Below, in pieces: positions 4,343 to 5,766 of a DNA stretch of 5,766 bases. The stretch is from Pseudomonadota bacterium (lineage in GTDB: Bacteria > Pseudomonadota > Gammaproteobacteria > Burkholderiales > Rhodocyclaceae), in contig JAUPVD010000282.1 in NCBI GenBank assembly GCA_030917225.1, positions 1 through 5,766 on the forward strand, given 5' to 3'. Position 1 is the first letter of the stretch, and the number at the start of each line of letters is the position of its first letter. The translations under genes and the position numbers were made by a program. The notes beneath the pieces were generated by a model. The model searched no databases, was not told where the DNA came from, and saw nothing but the letters and a program-made list of their open reading frames with translations.

Positions 4343-5766
4343 ATGTCGGAAACGCAAAATAATTACAACTACAAGGTAGTGCGGCAATTTGCCGTCATGA
4401 CCGTCATCTGGGGCATTGTCGGCATGACAGTGGGCGTATTCATTGCCGCCCAGCTGGTCTGGCCTGACCTGACTCACGGCATTCCTTTCCTTTCCTATGG
4501 CCGTCTGCGTCCGTTGCATACCAATGCGGTAATTTTCGCATTTGGTGGGTGCGCGCTCTTCGCCACTTCCTACTGGTGCGTTCAGCGCACCTGCCATGCC
4601 CGCCTTTTCTCGGCGCCGCTGGCAGCCTTCACCTTTTGGGGGTGGCAGGCAGTCATCGTGCTGGCCGCACTTTCTTTGCCGTTGGGTATGACGCAGGGCA
4701 AGGAATATGCCGAGCTGGAGTGGCCGATTGACATCCTGATCACGCTGGTCTGGGTGTCCTACGCGATTGTCTTCTTCGGCACCATTGCCAAGCGCACGGT
4801 CAGCCATATCTATGTCGCCAACTGGTTCTTCGGTGGCTTCATCCTGGCGGTTGCCTTGTTGCACCTGGTCAATAGCTGTGCCATTCCGGTATCGCTGGTG
4901 CCGTTCAAGTCCTACTCCTGCTTTGCCGGGTCGCAGGACGCGATGATCCAGTGGTGGTACGGCCACAACGCCGTCGGCTTCTTCCTGACCGCCGGCTTCC
5001 TCGGCATGATGTACTACTTCGTGCCGAAGCAGGCCGGTCGCCCGGTGTATTCCTACCGTTTGTCGGTGGTGCACTTCTGGGCGTTGATTTTCACCTACAT
5101 GTGGGCCGGCCCGCACCACCTGCACTACACCGCGCTTCCGGACTGGACGCAATCGGTGGGCATGATCTTCTCGCTGATCCTGCTGGCGCCGTCGTGGGGT
5201 GGCATGATCAACGGCATCATGACCCTGCAGGGTGCATGGCACAAACTGCGCGACGACCCGATCCTGAAGTTCCTGATCGTCTCGCTGTCGTTCTACGGCA
5301 TGTCGACCTTCGAAGGTCCGATGATGTCGATCAAGACGGTCAACGCCTTGTCGCACTACACCGACTGGACAGTCGGCCACGTGCACTCCGGCGCGCTCGG
5401 CTGGGTGGCGATGATCTCGATCGGTTCGATCTACGCGCTGTTGCCGCGCCTGCTGGGCCAGAAGGAAATGTGGTCGGTCAAGCTGATCGACGCGCATTTC
5501 TGGACCCACACCATCGGCGTCGTGTTCTATATCGCTTCGATGTGGATCGCCGGCGTGATGCAGGGCCTGATGTGGCGCGCCACCAACAGCGACGGCACCC
5601 TGACCTACAGCTTCGTCGAATCGCTCGCCGCGACCTATCCGTACTACGTGATCCGGCTGACGGGCGGCCTCCTGGTGTTCAGCGGCATGCTGGTCATGGC
5701 GTGGAACATGGCCAAGACGATCACGGCGGGCAAGGCGGTGGACGACGCGATTCCCGCGGTCGCCGC
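4343..5766 (+). CDS. ccoN: cbb3-type cytochrome c oxidase catalytic subunit I (CcoN), 3' end missing
   Basis: The first 474 codons of the haem-copper oxidase subunit that reduces oxygen to water and pumps protons in the inner membrane; the frame is open at the right edge and close to its expected end. It begins [20 protein letters not shown], typical for betaproteobacteria. All active-site residues are present: His59 (RPLHTNAV) and His348 for low-spin haem b, His346 for haem b3 ([11 protein letters not shown]), His208 (WWYGHN), His258 and His259 (AGPHHLHYT) for CuB, the His-Tyr crosslink candidate Tyr252, and Glu324 (TFEGP) near the active site. The protein is strongly hydrophobic, as expected for about 12 helices. 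Cys179 and Cys193 flank a short loop before the His208 helix. Third-codon GC rises visibly from the 5' to the 3' half. It needs CcoI and CcoS, encoded just upstream, for maturation. Confidence 0.97.
   Translation, partial: MSETQNNYNYKVVRQFAVMTVIWGIVGMTVGVFIAAQLVWPDLTHGIPFLSYGRLRPLHTNAVIFAFGGCALFATSYWCVQRTCHARLFSAPLAAFTFWGWQAVIVLAALSLPLGMTQGKEYAELEWPIDILITLVWVSYAIVFFGTIAKRTVSHIYVANWFFGGFILAVALLHLVNSCAIPVSLVPFKSYSCFAGSQDAMIQWWYGHNAVGFFLTAGFLGMMYYFVPKQAGRPVYSYRLSVVHFWALIFTYMWAGPHHLHYTALPDWTQSVGMIFSLILLAPSWGGMINGIMTLQGAWHKLRDDPILKFLIVSLSFYGMSTFEGPMMSIKTVNALSHYTDWTVGHVHSGALGWVAMISIGSIYALLPRLLGQKEMWSVKLIDAHFWTHTIGVVFYIASMWIAGVMQGLMWRATNSDGTLTYSFVESLAATYPYYVIRLTGGLLVFSGMLVMAWNMAKTITAGKAVDDAIPAVA

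Noticed and set aside
4256..5509. A 417-codon open frame on the minus strand opposite ccoN
   Set aside because: It mirrors a clearly real gene, its product is full of charged low-complexity residues (Arg, Gln, His, Asp) typical of antisense GC-rich frames, and it has no recognisable domain.

Overview
The window looks like chromosomal DNA from a GC-rich betaproteobacterium. The CcoN, CcoI and CcoS proteins resemble those of Neisseriales and Rhodocyclales, but the sequence alone does not fix the genus. Its core is the start of a cbb3-type (high oxygen affinity) cytochrome c oxidase locus: the copper-transport ATPase gene ccoI, the assembly gene ccoS and the 5' part of the catalytic subunit gene ccoN, all on the + strand. 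The oxidase subunit genes ccoO, ccoQ and ccoP would be expected past the right edge.

Left to right: bases 1-148 are the right end of an IS3-family insertion sequence, with the last 43 codons of its transposase and its terminal inverted repeat. Two bases further on begins a strong intrinsic terminator (150-185), left over from whatever preceded the insertion. Next is a single-gene unit (258-1028) encoding a short-chain dehydrogenase of the type II 3-hydroxyacyl-CoA dehydrogenase (HSD10-like) type, closed by a second strong terminator (1048-1082). ccoI starts only about 10 bases after that terminator's T-tract and overlaps ccoS by one base.

The 599-base gap between ccoS and ccoN holds no convincing gene but is rich in regulatory sequence. 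It has two perfect FNR/Anr boxes (3740-3753 and 4090-4103) and one with 9 of 10 matches (4226-4239). Each is followed exactly 22 bases later by a -10-like hexamer, the spacing of class II FNR promoters such as E. coli narG. The last two face ccoN and predict leaders of about 205 and 69 nt. The first overlaps the ccoS stop codon and faces a stretch of about 94 nt with no gene, which folds into a hairpin and ends in a textbook terminator (3854-3881). I interpret this as a candidate FNR-controlled small RNA between ccoS and ccoN, the most interesting item in the window.

In the inferred scheme, low oxygen activates FNR, which switches on ccoN and the candidate RNA together. CcoI and CcoS, made from an upstream promoter that is not evident here, supply copper and maturation functions to the oxidase.
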